The notes beneath the pieces were generated by a model, which made no database searches, was not told the origin of the DNA, and was given only the letters and a program-made list of their open reading frames with translations. The position numbers and the translations under genes are program-made. From positions 78,007-142,006 of the forward strand of contig NZ_MUBK01000007.1 of assembly GCF_002127545.1 (NCBI RefSeq): a stretch of DNA of 64,000 nucleotides. Reading direction: 5' to 3'. The number at the start of each line of letters is the position of its first letter. Position 1 is the first letter of the stretch. Source of the DNA: Xenorhabdus beddingii. Its GTDB lineage: Bacteria > Pseudomonadota > Gammaproteobacteria > Enterobacterales > Enterobacteriaceae. Shown here in pieces: positions 32,751 through 42,207 of this stretch.

Positions 32751-33614
32751 ATGTGGCAAACTGTGAACCGTCTATTAAGTGAGCATTTTGATGACGCCGA
32801 AATTCACGATAAAACGGAATTATCAGGAGGCGACATTCACCGTTCCTGGAGCATCAAATATGCTGAACAGCATATTTTTATCAAATCCAACGTGAAAGAA
32901 ATGCTGCCAGTTTTTGCAGCAGAAGCAGAACAGTTGGAATTACTGGCTCGTAGCAAAACAACCCGCGTGCCCGCAGTTTATGGTGTAGGGCACGATCGTG
33001 ACTCTAGTTTTCTTTTACTCGAGTTTTTGCCTATAAAACCATTTAATGCTCATAGTGCCTATTGTTTTGGTCAACATCTTGCGAAGCTGCATCAATGGAG
33101 CGAGCAGCCTAAATTTGGTTTTGATTTTGATAATATGCTGGCAACTACCATACAGCCTAATGGGTGGCAAAAGCGTTGGAATCAGTTTTATGCAGAAAAG
33201 CGCATAGGATGGCAATTGCAGCTTGCCGCTGATAAGGGAATGATGTTTGGCGATATCAACCTGATTGTCCAAACAATCAATGACAAATTACATTCCCATC
33301 ACCCCCAGCCTTCTCTCCTTCATGGCGACCTATGGCCCACAAACTGTGCATCGCTGAATGGTGATGGTGCAGTCATATTTGATCCCGCCTGCTATTGGGG
33401 AGATCGTGAATGTGATCTGGCAATGCTGCCATTTTACTCAGACCTTCCCTTACAAATTTTTGATGGTTACCAGAGTATATGGCCCTTGCCACAAGACTTC
33501 ACTGAGCGCCAACCCATTTACCAACTCTATTACTTATTGAATCGATGCAACCTGTTTGGAGGCGATAACTTTATCATAGTGCAAAATATGATAGATAAAC
33601 TCCTGTCCGAATAA
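32751..33614 (+). CDS. yniA: Fructosamine kinase family protein
   Basis: Ketosamine-3-kinase-like protein (E. coli YniA, 286 residues; here 287) thought to phosphorylate sugar amines formed by glycation so that they fall off proteins. The aminoglycoside-kinase-type Brenner motif LLHGDLWPTN and the metal-binding FDPACYWGDRECDLAM are intact. The N-terminal ELSGGDIHRSWSI segment is the phosphate-binding loop. A monocistronic gene opposite yniB; no regulatory site recognised. Confidence 0.9.
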   Translation: MWQTVNRLLSEHFDDAEIHDKTELSGGDIHRSWSIKYAEQHIFIKSNVKEMLPVFAAEAEQLELLARSKTTRVPAVYGVGHDRDSSFLLLEFLPIKPFNAHSAYCFGQHLAKLHQWSEQPKFGFDFDNMLATTIQPNGWQKRWNQFYAEKRIGWQLQLAADKGMMFGDINLIVQTINDKLHSHHPQPSLLHGDLWPTNCASLNGDGAVIFDPACYWGDRECDLAMLPFYSDLPLQIFDGYQSIWPLPQDFTERQPIYQLYYLLNRCNLFGGDNFIIVQNMIDKLLSE

Positions 33615-33769
33615 TTATGAGCAAACCTTATCAATCTGGCATTGACAAATAAACATCATCATTGTTAACTCTGAACGGCCAATCACGATAAAAATCAGAG
33701 TTAACATTTTGATTTAAAAATAAAAAAGCAAGGAAGAATTTATATATTAAAGATGGTTTTTTTGTTGCA

Positions 33770-34309
33770 TTACCAACCCAATAATTTAGCCAAAAAATAA
33801 GCAATCGCACCAATAATCATGGGGGAGATATAAAGGGTAAAAATCTGGCTGAATAAAGAATGGCGGGGAAATTTAATTTTCGCTTCCAATTGCTCCTTAG
33901 TAATTCCACTTTCCTTAGCCTGTTCTAAAACCATTTGATCTTCAATATGTTCTTTGATGAATTTAAACTGGCGATACATTCTCAATCCAGATGCACTCAT
34001 CGCCAAACCAACAAACATTAAAATATAGATAATAAAGAAACTGACATTTGCCCCTGTAATTCCAACGATCTGATCAGGAGTTGGGGAGTGCTTCCAAAAA
34101 AAATCCAAAAATGGTGTATTAAGTTTAATCATTTCTACCATCATTTTGAGAAAATCGTTCAATACCGCACTAATACCATCACCTTTGACACCATTCTGCC
34201 ATACCAGATTGATCACAGAAGTCAAAGTTGACAAAAAAGCCGGTACAAAAATAATCCAGCCCAAGATCCGTTTAGTAATAGCAACATATCCAGCTTGTTT
34301 GTATGTCAT
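33770..34309 (-). CDS. yniB: YniB family inner-membrane protein
   Basis: 179-residue protein with predicted membrane segments near residues 12-32, 90-110 and the C-terminus, and a charged stretch (residues ~120-150). It matches E. coli YniB in length and in its position between yniA and yniC/hxpB. No function is established. Confidence 0.85.
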   Translation of the reverse strand: MTYKQAGYVAITKRILGWIIFVPAFLSTLTSVINLVWQNGVKGDGISAVLNDFLKMMVEMIKLNTPFLDFFWKHSPTPDQIVGITGANVSFFIIYILMFVGLAMSASGLRMYRQFKFIKEHIEDQMVLEQAKESGITKEQLEAKIKFPRHSLFSQIFTLYISPMIIGAIAYFLAKLLGW

Positions 34310-34327
34310 TAATTTTCCCCATTAACA

Positions 34328-34388
34328 TATATCCGTCGTCTTTCAAGATGCAGCTAACAAAGCTGCATCTTGAAATTCATTGGGTATA
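34328..34388. repeat. 61-bp palindromic repeat, best-preserved copy
   Basis: Outer ends TATATCC (34328-34334) and GGGTATA (34382-34388) frame a perfect 15-bp inverted repeat, TTTCAAGATGCAGCT (34341-34355) and AGCTGCATCTTGAAA (34361-34375). The whole element could fold as one hairpin. Related copies lie at 9855, 36485, 48284 and 56681. Confidence 0.85.
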
Positions 34389-34581
34389 GATCATTTTATT
34401 TTTAATCAATGATAGCTGATAGCTCATAAGGAACCAACTTTAACCCTATTTATAGCGTCGTTTTCTGTTTTGCCTAAAAACCTATTTTTTCTTTGTTATC
34501 AATCTACAACGAGATTTAAATCACAGGGATTGTTACAATCAAATCTTATCAGTCACTATCATTACCGCGGAGAAATATGAG

Positions 34582-35247
34582 ATGTCATTTTGTTTACCCA
34601 TAAAAGCAGTCATTTTCGATATGGATGGTTTGCTCATTGATTCCGAACCCTATTGGGAACAAGGCGAAAAGAGTGTATTCAGTGCATTGGGGCTGGATTT
34701 GGCTTTAGCAGAAAAACTGCCTGATACACTGGGATTACGAATCGATAAGGTTGTTGAGTTATGGTATCAGGCATCACCTTGGCAAGGCCACTCAAAAAAT
34801 GAAGTTGCACAACGTATCATCAATCACGTAGTGCAATTAGTCAAAGAAAACCGCCCCTTGCTACCTGGCGTAGAATATGCGCTTAACCTCTGCCGCGAGA
34901 ATGGATTGAAAGTTGGCCTGGCTTCTGCATCCCCCTACGAAATGCTTGAACAAGTGCTTGAACTGTTCAACTTGAGGCACTATTTTGATGTCGTCGTTTC
35001 TGCTGCCGACTTACCTTACAGCAAGCCACACCCTGACGTTTATTTGCAGGCCGCCAGTCAACTTGGTGTTGAACCCATTCATTGCATTACGCTGGAAGAC
35101 TCATTTAACGGCATGATAGCAACCAAAGCCGCAAGAATGCGCTCCATTGTCATTCCGGCAGCTCACCATTTCGATGATCTCCGGTGGTCATTGGCTGATA
35201 TCAAGTTGAATTCACTGGAAAAGTTGACTATAGCAAATATTACCTAA
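34582..35247 (+). CDS. hxpB: HAD-family hexitol/2-deoxyglucose-6-phosphate phosphatase
   Basis: Sugar-phosphate phosphatase (E. coli YniC/HxpB). 221 residues; the HAD motifs are VIFDMDGLLIDSEP (nucleophile and acid aspartates), LASASP (motif II), KPHPDVYLQAA (motif III lysine) and LEDSFNGMIA (motif IV). Followed by a strong terminator. Confidence 0.92.
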   Translation: MSFCLPIKAVIFDMDGLLIDSEPYWEQGEKSVFSALGLDLALAEKLPDTLGLRIDKVVELWYQASPWQGHSKNEVAQRIINHVVQLVKENRPLLPGVEYALNLCRENGLKVGLASASPYEMLEQVLELFNLRHYFDVVVSAADLPYSKPHPDVYLQAASQLGVEPIHCITLEDSFNGMIATKAARMRSIVIPAAHHFDDLRWSLADIKLNSLEKLTIANIT

Positions 35248-35280
35248 TCACCATTATCTAATCGCTATCCTGATAACTAC

Positions 35281-35326
35281 TGCGTTGCCAGATCCTCTCC
35301 CATCTGGCAACGCAGGCTATTTTTTA
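35281..35326 (+). terminator. Rho-independent terminator after hxpB
   Basis: Perfect 13-bp stem TGCGTTGCCAGAT (35281-35293) / ATCTGGCAACGCA (35302-35314) followed by GGCTATTTTTT. Confidence 0.88.
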
Positions 35327-35433
35327 GCTGATATAGGCAAAAATAGATTAAATAAAAGTGTTATATACTAATAAATAAAGATTTTTCTTATTTACCCTCT
35401 ACCATCTCTATGCAAAACCCTCTATACTGTCAA

Positions 35434-35449
35434 CTGTATGTATAAACAG
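35434..35449. promoter_or_regulatory. LexA (SOS) box upstream of ydjM
   Basis: CTGTATGTATAAACAG fits the LexA consensus CTGT-N8-ACAG exactly, with the usual AT-rich centre. It lies 41 bp before the ydjM ATG. ydjM is a LexA-controlled gene in E. coli, so site and target agree. Confidence 0.88.
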
Positions 35450-35489
35450 CAATTAACATAAATAAATTAGTAAATAAGTATAAATAGTT

Positions 35490-36089
35490 ATGACAGCAGA
35501 AGGGCATCTTCTTTTTTCCGTTGCCAGCCTTGTATTGGCTCACCAGCTAGAAATCACACCAGAAATAGCACAGGGAGATTGGCTACATATGCTTCCTGGC
35601 GTACTTCTGGCTTCATTATTACCTGATATTGATCACCCAAGCTCAACTTTAGGCAGATTATTCCGCTTTATATCCATTCCAATTTCGCGACTATGTGGTC
35701 ACCGTGGGTTCACGCACAGTCTATTAGCTCTGATGGTAGGCATTATTCTATTTCAGACTGAAATACCTGCGGATTGGCCTATTCCAACTGATTTTGTTCA
35801 TGCCATGGTTGTGGGCTATATCAGCCATTTGATCGCCGATATGCTGACTCCTGCCGGTATCCCGCTTTTATGGCCACTGAAGACACGTTTCTGTATCCCT
35901 ATTATTAGAGGTAAGGATAAGCCACGTAAAAAAGCCGAACGGTTCATTTCGGTTCTGGTCGTCGTCATCGCCATTATTCTTCCACAGCACATTACTTCTT
36001 CACTTACTGACTACTTTGAACGATTTCAGTTCGACAAATTGCCGTTTGATAAATTGCAAATTGATAAGCTACAGAATCTCTATAAGTAG
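35490..36089 (+). CDS. ydjM: SOS-induced inner-membrane metal-dependent hydrolase-like protein
   Basis: DUF457/LexA-binding inner-membrane-associated family, 199 residues (E. coli 196). The histidine/aspartate-rich LLPDIDHPSSTLGR and GHRGFTHS motifs typical of the family are present, along with several membrane segments. The C-terminal tail carries a short repeat, FDKLPFDKLQIDKLQ. Molecular function is unknown; damage induction is inferred from the LexA box. Confidence 0.9.
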   Translation: MTAEGHLLFSVASLVLAHQLEITPEIAQGDWLHMLPGVLLASLLPDIDHPSSTLGRLFRFISIPISRLCGHRGFTHSLLALMVGIILFQTEIPADWPIPTDFVHAMVVGYISHLIADMLTPAGIPLLWPLKTRFCIPIIRGKDKPRKKAERFISVLVVVIAIILPQHITSSLTDYFERFQFDKLPFDKLQIDKLQNLYK

Positions 36090-36115
36090 TTAACTGATTG
36101 TATCTTCACAAAATA

Positions 36116-36143
36116 ATAACCCTATTTGAAAAAATAGGGTTAT
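36116..36143 (+). terminator. Hairpin after ydjM
   Basis: ATAACCCTATTT (36116-36127) and AAATAGGGTTAT (36132-36143) form a perfect 12-bp stem with GAAA loop. No T-run follows, so termination is likely but not certain. Confidence 0.6.
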
Positions 36144-36568
36144 CTAAAAACATAAAAAATTCTTTTAAATTGTCTTTTGCCGCTTCACAGATAAATCTTT
36201 AAAATCAATAGACTACATCTCATGTCAGCCAAAACAGAAAAAACAAGATATCAATGGATTAGGGAATATAACTAATCGAGCTAATTAGTGAAAAACAATT
36301 ATATTAAATTCCATTTAATTATAAGAAAGAGAATTCTTATACTGATACTATTCTTCTTTACACATTTCATGGCATGTTTCCGGTAAAGTTCAAACCACAA
36401 AACAGCGGCTTGAAAAATAAAAGGGTTTATCTATCCCCACAGAATGCGGTTACATGCCATACAGAAAAATCATATAACTATATTTATATCCAATAGATTG
36501 CAAGTTACAGCGCAGCCAAAAACGCCGCAACTTGGAAATAAAGGATATAAAAATTTTGGAGACTAGGG
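36144..36568. other. Non-coding region upstream of tcyP
   Basis: AT-rich and free of credible reading frames. It must contain the tcyP promoter. Its only recognisable structure is the palindromic repeat at 36485-36549, which lies next to the tcyP ribosome-binding region. I could not identify a CysB site, which is the regulator of tcyP in E. coli. Confidence 0.7.
36485..36549. repeat. 65-bp palindromic repeat in front of tcyP
   Basis: TATATCC (36485-36491) and GGATATA (36543-36549) are perfect terminal inverted repeats. Inner arms CAAGTTACAGCG and CGCCGCAACTTG match at 10 of 12 positions. It ends 19 bp before the tcyP ATG and so must be part of the leader mRNA. Confidence 0.8.
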
Positions 36569-37960
36569 ATGAATTTACCACTCATCATCAACGGGTTCGT
36601 TTTTGTGGTACTACTTATTTTATTAGCAAAAACGAGTTCAAATAAATGGAGTTTGTCCAAGAAAGTGCTTGTGGCTCTGGTCGTAGGTGTCCTTTTTGGG
36701 CTGGCATTGAACATCATTTATGGCACAAACAATCCTACTGTGAAGGAGTCGATTAAGTGGTTCAATATCGTCGGTAATGGTTATGTACAGCTATTACAAA
36801 TGGTTATCATGCCATTGGTTTTCGCTTCTATCCTAAGTGCCGTCGCACGTCTGCACAAAGCATCTTCTTTAGGGAAAATTAGTTTCCTGACTATAGGCAC
36901 TTTGCTATTCACTACTGCGATTTCCGCTTTAATCGGCATCATAATCGCCAATTTGTTCGGACTGAGTGCAGCAGGATTAATTCAAGGCACGCAAGAAACA
37001 GCTCGTTTATCAGCCATTGAAACCAATTATATTGGTAAAGTTTCAGATATGAGTGTACCTCAGCTCATTCTCTCTTTTATCCCTAAAAATCCCTTTGCTG
37101 ACCTAACCGGGGCGAACCCGACTTCCATTATCAGTGTTGTGATTTTTGCAGCATTTTTAGGCGTTGCTGCATTACAAATGCTTAAAGATGATCATGAGCG
37201 CGGTGAACGGGCCCTTGTTGCCATTGATACGATGCAAGCATGGGCAATGAAACTGGTTAGATTAGTGATGCGCCTGACCCCATATGGCGTCATGGCTTTG
37301 ATGACTAAAGTTGTCGCCAGTTCCAATATTCACGATATTACACAATTAGGTAATTTTGTCGTCGCTTCCTATATTGCCCTCGGTTTAATGTTTGTCGTTC
37401 ATGGCGGGCTTCTGACACTGACTGGTATTAATCCACTGAAGTTCTTTAAAAAAGCGGGTCCTGTACTGACATTTGCGTTTACCAGCCGTTCCAGTGCCGC
37501 AAGTATTCCGATGAATGTAGAAACACAGACTCGCCGTCTCGGTGTACCTGAATCTATTGCCAGTTTCTCGGCTTCTTTTGGTGCAACTATCGGTCAAAAT
37601 GGCTGTGCCGGTATTTATCCAGCCATGTTGGCTGTCATGGTTGCGCCAACGGTGGGGATTGATCCCTTTGATCCTTTATGGATTGCGACTCTCGTCGGAA
37701 TTGTCACGATCAGCTCTGCGGGTGTTGCTGGTGTTGGTGGTGGAGCAACCTTTGCAGCACTGATTGTTTTACCTGCCATGGGGTTGCCAGTTACCTTGGT
37801 AGCACTTCTCATTTCTGTTGAACCTCTCATTGATATGGGCCGCACCGCATTAAATGTAAATGGCGCAATGGCCGCAGGTACAATCACAAGTCAATTAATG
37901 GGACAGACTGATAAAAAAATATTTGAGCAAGATGAAAACGTGGCATTAAGCCAATCCTAA
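36569..37960 (+). CDS. tcyP: L-cystine symporter
   Basis: Sodium/dicarboxylate-symporter-fold importer for L-cystine (E. coli YdjN/TcyP, 463 residues, same length here). It shows [18 protein letters not shown], the [15 protein letters not shown] segment with the serine-rich re-entrant loop, and [19 protein letters not shown]. Start ATG 36569 follows GGAGACTAGGG. A strong terminator follows. Confidence 0.94.
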   Translation: MNLPLIINGFVFVVLLILLAKTSSNKWSLSKKVLVALVVGVLFGLALNIIYGTNNPTVKESIKWFNIVGNGYVQLLQMVIMPLVFASILSAVARLHKASSLGKISFLTIGTLLFTTAISALIGIIIANLFGLSAAGLIQGTQETARLSAIETNYIGKVSDMSVPQLILSFIPKNPFADLTGANPTSIISVVIFAAFLGVAALQMLKDDHERGERALVAIDTMQAWAMKLVRLVMRLTPYGVMALMTKVVASSNIHDITQLGNFVVASYIALGLMFVVHGGLLTLTGINPLKFFKKAGPVLTFAFTSRSSAASIPMNVETQTRRLGVPESIASFSASFGATIGQNGCAGIYPAMLAVMVAPTVGIDPFDPLWIATLVGIVTISSAGVAGVGGGATFAALIVLPAMGLPVTLVALLISVEPLIDMGRTALNVNGAMAAGTITSQLMGQTDKKIFEQDENVALSQS

Positions 37961-37979
37961 TCCGCTTAAATAGCGTTTG

Positions 37980-38017
37980 GCCTCCTTTGAACCTTTTGGT
38001 TAAAGGAGGCTTTTTTA
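37980..38017 (+). terminator. Rho-independent terminator after tcyP
   Basis: GCCTCCTTT (37980-37988) pairs with AAAGGAGGC (38002-38010), extended by GAACC/GGTT, and is followed by TTTTTT. Confidence 0.9.
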
Positions 38018-38045
38018 TAACGCACTACCCCACTTCCTTTTGCAT

Positions 38046-38084
38046 GATCAAAAAAGCCGGGGATCATGCTGCTCCCCGGCTTTC
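38046..38084 (-). terminator. Terminator in the tcyP-htpX gap, facing htpX transcripts
   Basis: AGCCGGGG (38055-38062) and CCCCGGCT (38074-38081) form a strong stem. On the minus strand it is followed by TTTTTT. It ends the htpX transcript, with a possible weaker effect on the plus strand. Confidence 0.8.
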
Positions 38085-38154
38085 TATTAGAAATAATTTA
38101 AGTGTTCGTAATAAGTTACTGTTACTCAGGCTTCTTGCCAAGAAGACTATGACA

Positions 38155-39039
38155 TTATTTTATATACTCACCACTGCGCAGCGCTTCAATACGCTTATCC
38201 AACGGTGGATGTGATAAGAATAATTCACTGAAACTCTTAGACTTACCATTAATGCAAAATGCCATCATACGCCCTTCTTCCTGGGGTTCGTAGCTGGTTT
38301 TAAGACGTTGTAACGCGGCGATCATCTTTTCACGTCCAACCAATTTCGCTGATCCTGCATCCGCATGGAATTCGCGGTAACGGGAAAACCACATGGTGAT
38401 AATACTGGCCAAAATACCGAATACGATCTCCAACACCATGGAAAGCACCATATAAACGATGGGGTTGCCATTACTGCTGCTTTCGCTTTCATCATCATTG
38501 CTTGAGAGAAAACTTGCTGCAGCCTGTGCAATGATACGGGAGATGAAAATAACAAATGTATTCACAATCCCCTGTAGCAACGTCATCGTTACCATATCAC
38601 CATTGGCGATATGACTAATCTCATGCGCAATGACAGCTTCTGCTTCATCACGGCTCATATTGTTTAGCAACCCCGTACTAACGGCGACCAGAGAGGCATT
38701 ACGGCGTGCTCCTGTCGCAAATGCGTTAATATCAAGAGCATCATAGATAGCGACTTGCGGCATGGTAATTCCAACCTGATCTGACTGACGACGCACAATT
38801 TCCATCAACCAGGCTTCAGTTTCGTTGGAAGGCTTTTCGATAACTTGCCCACCCACAGAGCGAAGAGCCATCCATTTCGACATTAATAAAGAAATGAATG
38901 CACCACCAAAACCAAACAAACCAGCCATAATCATGAGGCCAGTAACACTACTCCGCTGGACTCCTGTCAGTGAGAGTATTATCCCGAACACTACCATGAC
39001 AGCAAGGTTAGTGAGAAGAAACAAGGCTATTCTCATCAT
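38155..39039 (-). CDS. htpX: Inner-membrane zinc metalloprotease HtpX
   Basis: M48B protease that clears misfolded membrane proteins alongside FtsH and is induced by envelope stress in E. coli. 294 residues with two N-terminal membrane segments, zinc motif HEISH in [15 protein letters not shown], and the downstream Glu ligand in [12 protein letters not shown]. The start MMRIALFLL is identical to E. coli. Neighbour of prc, a periplasmic protease, as in E. coli. Confidence 0.96.
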   Translation of the reverse strand: MMRIALFLLTNLAVMVVFGIILSLTGVQRSSVTGLMIMAGLFGFGGAFISLLMSKWMALRSVGGQVIEKPSNETEAWLMEIVRRQSDQVGITMPQVAIYDALDINAFATGARRNASLVAVSTGLLNNMSRDEAEAVIAHEISHIANGDMVTMTLLQGIVNTFVIFISRIIAQAAASFLSSNDDESESSSNGNPIVYMVLSMVLEIVFGILASIITMWFSRYREFHADAGSAKLVGREKMIAALQRLKTSYEPQEEGRMMAFCINGKSKSFSELFLSHPPLDKRIEALRSGEYIK

Positions 39040-39180
39040 ATAAATTTGCTTCCTTTAATTATCAAACAGTTCAACCAAGAGTTAAGCCATAAGATGGGGA
39101 CTTTGCCCATATTATTCAAGTTTTTTAAGGTGTTAAGCGACATTATCAACATAACTTTACAATATAGCTTACAATATAAC

Positions 39181-39212
39181 AAAAAGAGGCCAGCTATTGA
39201 GCCGGCCTTTTA
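39181..39212 (-). terminator. Terminator after prc
   Basis: GGCCAGC (39188-39194) and GCCGGCC (39201-39207) pair with one wobble; U-rich sequence follows on the minus strand and A/T runs flank both sides. Confidence 0.75.
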
Positions 39213-39230
39213 TTAATAACGATTTTACTA

Positions 39231-41381
39231 CTATTTCGTTATAGCCATTTCGGCTGGCTGATGCGCTAAATCTAGCGCAATTTTTACCGATTCATCTAAG
39301 TACGGATCAGGTAATTTATAATCTTTTGGTAAATCATCAAGTGACTTAAGCGGTTTTTTCCCTTCCCGTTTAAAACGCTCATTGAAACGGTTCAACTTAG
39401 TTGTTTCATATTCCGTATTTTCTTTCTCTCTTTGTGCATAATTCAAAGAGTAAACACCATCACGCCCTTTGATAACTTTGTAATACGCAAGATCCTCTTT
39501 GATATATTTAAATTCAGGATCATTAGCAACACGTTGATTATGCAATTTGGTCAATAACGGAGTTAACTCTGAAATCACTTTAGAGGAAGTATAATTGGCA
39601 GGTTGAATACTGTCCCAAGGTAACGCATTATCTTCTTGGCTTTCACCTGTTTCATCAGGGTCTTCCCTTGTGAGCATAATGATATCAGGCGTTACACCTT
39701 TCAACTGAGTACTGCCACCATTTATCCGATAAAATTTTTGTATGGTATATTGCACCGAGCCAATACTCGGCCAATCAGGTTTCAGCATCTGATCATAAAT
39801 CCGATGCAGAGGACGATGTTGCTGAACAGTACCTTTACCGAAAGTTGGCTCTCCTACAATTAACCCTCGACCATAATCCTGCATGGCAGCAGCAAAAATT
39901 TCAGATGCAGAAGCGCTGCTACCACCCACTAAAACGACCAGAGGGCCTTTATAATAGATTGCTTCATCCGTATCTGATTCCTCGTTGATCTTACCGATGT
40001 TATCCCGGATCTGAACAACCGGACCTGTAGCGATAAACAAACCAGACAACGATATCGCTTCTGTTAACGCACCACCACCATTGTCACGTAAATCAATCAC
40101 AACCGCGGACACGCCCTGTTTCGTCAGTTTCTGCAACTGGACTTTTACATCGTTAGTCAGGCCAACATAAAAGCTCGGTATACTAAGAACGCCTACCTTT
40201 TGCTTGCCGACAGTTTTCACCGACATTTTGGCTGCACTATCTTCGATGCGGATACTCTCACGGGTTAAGGTGACAATGTGATTTTTGGCCCCTTTTGTGC
40301 TTGGAATAATTTCAAGGCGAACTTTACTCCCTTTCGGCCCTTTGATCAGGGTAACAACATCTTCCAAACGCCATCCGATAACATCTACAATCGGCTTGCC
40401 AACTTGCCCAACACCAATGATTTTATCCCCAACTTTCAGTAAATTGCTTTTAGCCGCTGGGCCACCTGCAAGCAGTGCATGGATACCGATATAATCATCT
40501 TGATGCTGTAAAACAGCACCAATCCCTTCAAGAGAAAGGCTCATCTCTGAGTTAAACAACTCTGTATTTTGAGGTGAGAGGTAATTGGTATGAGGGTCTA
40601 TTTCATGGGTAAAAGACAACATGACACTTTGAAAAACATCCTCACTTTTGATTTGCGTGAAGCGTTTCAATGACATCCGATAACGTTTAGTCAGTGTTTC
40701 TTTGATTTCCTTATCATTTTTGCCCGATAATTTGAGGTTTATCCAGTCAAATTTAATTTTGGCATCCCAAAGTTTATTTAATTCCTCAACACTCGTTGGC
40801 CAAGGCGCTTTAGAACGCTTTGTGTCAATCGAGTCATGCCCGTTCAAATCTATGGGCTGTTCCAAGCGGGAAAGTACATATTGATAGCGTTCAAAGCGAC
40901 GCTTTTGCATTAAATTAAACAAGGCATAAGGCAGTTTCAGATCGCCATTTTCAAGCTCTTTTCCTAACATGCCCTTTTGAGCCGCAAATGGCACTATATC
41001 CGATGCCAAAAAAACATTGTGTCCAGAATCTAGCTGGTCCAGATAACGGTCAAATATTTTTCCTGAAAAATCAGCATCCAGATAAAACTTGCGATAATGA
41101 GAACGCAGCAAACGAGAAACAATTCGCTTGCTTACAGTAGAATGCTGTGGCTCCGGTTTTAGATCTGGCAATTGGCTCAGGCTAATAACTGCGGCGTTAT
41201 GACTCGGGGCAGCGTTGCCATGGGTGACATTATCACTTTTGGTAACATTACCACCATTAGTCACATTACTACTATTAGTAACATTATTACTATTGGCAAT
41301 ATTGCCATTGGCAGTATCTGAATATCCTGTACTAGAAAATGATAGACCTAAAACGAAAGCCAAAGTAATGAGTTTGTTCAT
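39231..41381 (-). CDS. prc: Carboxy-terminal (tail-specific) periplasmic protease with N-terminal repeat insertion
   Basis: Prc/Tsp degrades ssrA-tagged and other periplasmic proteins and trims FtsI. PDZ domain (SLEGIGAVLQ... GGPAAKSNLLKVGDKIIGVGQ) and the Ser-Lys catalytic core SASASEIFAAAMQDYG and GEPTFGKGTVQQ are intact. At 716 residues it is ~35 longer than E. coli. The excess is an Asn/Val/Thr-rich stretch just after the signal peptide, with the unit NVTxxx repeated four times (about residues 33-54 from ATG 41381), before the conserved QHSTVSKR. GGAGG at about 41393-41397 is closer to a TTG at 41387 than to the ATG at 41381; the start is uncertain by two codons. Confidence 0.95.
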   Translation of the reverse strand: MNKLITLAFVLGLSFSSTGYSDTANGNIANSNNVTNSSNVTNGGNVTKSDNVTHGNAAPSHNAAVISLSQLPDLKPEPQHSTVSKRIVSRLLRSHYRKFYLDADFSGKIFDRYLDQLDSGHNVFLASDIVPFAAQKGMLGKELENGDLKLPYALFNLMQKRRFERYQYVLSRLEQPIDLNGHDSIDTKRSKAPWPTSVEELNKLWDAKIKFDWINLKLSGKNDKEIKETLTKRYRMSLKRFTQIKSEDVFQSVMLSFTHEIDPHTNYLSPQNTELFNSEMSLSLEGIGAVLQHQDDYIGIHALLAGGPAAKSNLLKVGDKIIGVGQVGKPIVDVIGWRLEDVVTLIKGPKGSKVRLEIIPSTKGAKNHIVTLTRESIRIEDSAAKMSVKTVGKQKVGVLSIPSFYVGLTNDVKVQLQKLTKQGVSAVVIDLRDNGGGALTEAISLSGLFIATGPVVQIRDNIGKINEESDTDEAIYYKGPLVVLVGGSSASASEIFAAAMQDYGRGLIVGEPTFGKGTVQQHRPLHRIYDQMLKPDWPSIGSVQYTIQKFYRINGGSTQLKGVTPDIIMLTREDPDETGESQEDNALPWDSIQPANYTSSKVISELTPLLTKLHNQRVANDPEFKYIKEDLAYYKVIKGRDGVYSLNYAQREKENTEYETTKLNRFNERFKREGKKPLKSLDDLPKDYKLPDPYLDESVKIALDLAHQPAEMAITK

Positions 41382-41400
41382 GCCCAAGTTGGCCTCCGTA

Positions 41401-42111
41401 TCAGAACTTTAAGTGTTCTGCGCGTACAATCATTGCCAAACCAGTAGGTAACTGCACCCTTACACCATCTTTCGCAATTTCAAGCACGGAAGCATCCATT
41501 AAACTTTTTCCTACATTGACTTTGATTGTCTGGCCGACTTTCAAAGCGGATACGTCTGTGACTGAGGTTAACTCAGACTGTACAGTTTTCTTTGTGGTTT
41601 TATCTGCTGGTTTACGCGATTGTTGTAGACTGTTTTGTGAACGGGATGGGCGTTTTTCACCCTCACCTGATGTCTTTTGACGACGGGGAGCCGCCTTTTT
41701 GCTTACAGGGCGTTCACTTTTCTTTTCAGATACGTTTTCAGTTTCACGCTTCTTGGCACGCTGTTCAGCGCGTTGAGCCTGTACTCGCGCTTTTGCTTCT
41801 GCCAATTGCTGACGCGCATGTTCAATATGTTCGGCTTCCAACTCGCCACACACATTCCCATCAAGGTCAACACGCTGTGCTCCTTCTTTCACGCCATACA
41901 GATAGCGCCAACTGGAAGTATACAGGCGCAGGGCAGAACGGAGCTGTGTTTTACTTAAACACTCTTCAGCCTGAATACGCTCAACGATATCCTGAAAGAT
42001 CCCAATCTTCAAAGGACGTGCTTCACCTTCTGCTACGAAACAAAGCGGGAAACGCTCAGCCAAGAAAGCAATGACTTCTTTACTACTATTCAACTTAGGT
42101 TGATTTTCCAT
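41401..42111 (-). CDS. proQ: RNA chaperone ProQ
   Basis: FinO-domain RNA-binding protein that stabilises many sRNAs and mRNA 3' ends. 236 residues: N-terminal ProQ/FinO domain ([35 protein letters not shown]), then a long Lys/Arg/Glu-rich linker (residues ~105-175) and a C-terminal Tudor-like domain ([27 protein letters not shown] begins it). Thirteen to nineteen bases separate it from prc, so the two are probably co-transcribed. Confidence 0.96.
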   Translation of the reverse strand: MENQPKLNSSKEVIAFLAERFPLCFVAEGEARPLKIGIFQDIVERIQAEECLSKTQLRSALRLYTSSWRYLYGVKEGAQRVDLDGNVCGELEAEHIEHARQQLAEAKARVQAQRAEQRAKKRETENVSEKKSERPVSKKAAPRRQKTSGEGEKRPSRSQNSLQQSRKPADKTTKKTVQSELTSVTDVSALKVGQTIKVNVGKSLMDASVLEIAKDGVRVQLPTGLAMIVRAEHLKF

Positions 42112-42207
42112 GAAATTTCCTGATTACAACGGTTTTGCCAATTCAGCGCAGGCATGAACAGGCGACATTATAATAGCGTCGCTGATAAATGCCACGTTAT
42201 ACGTATG

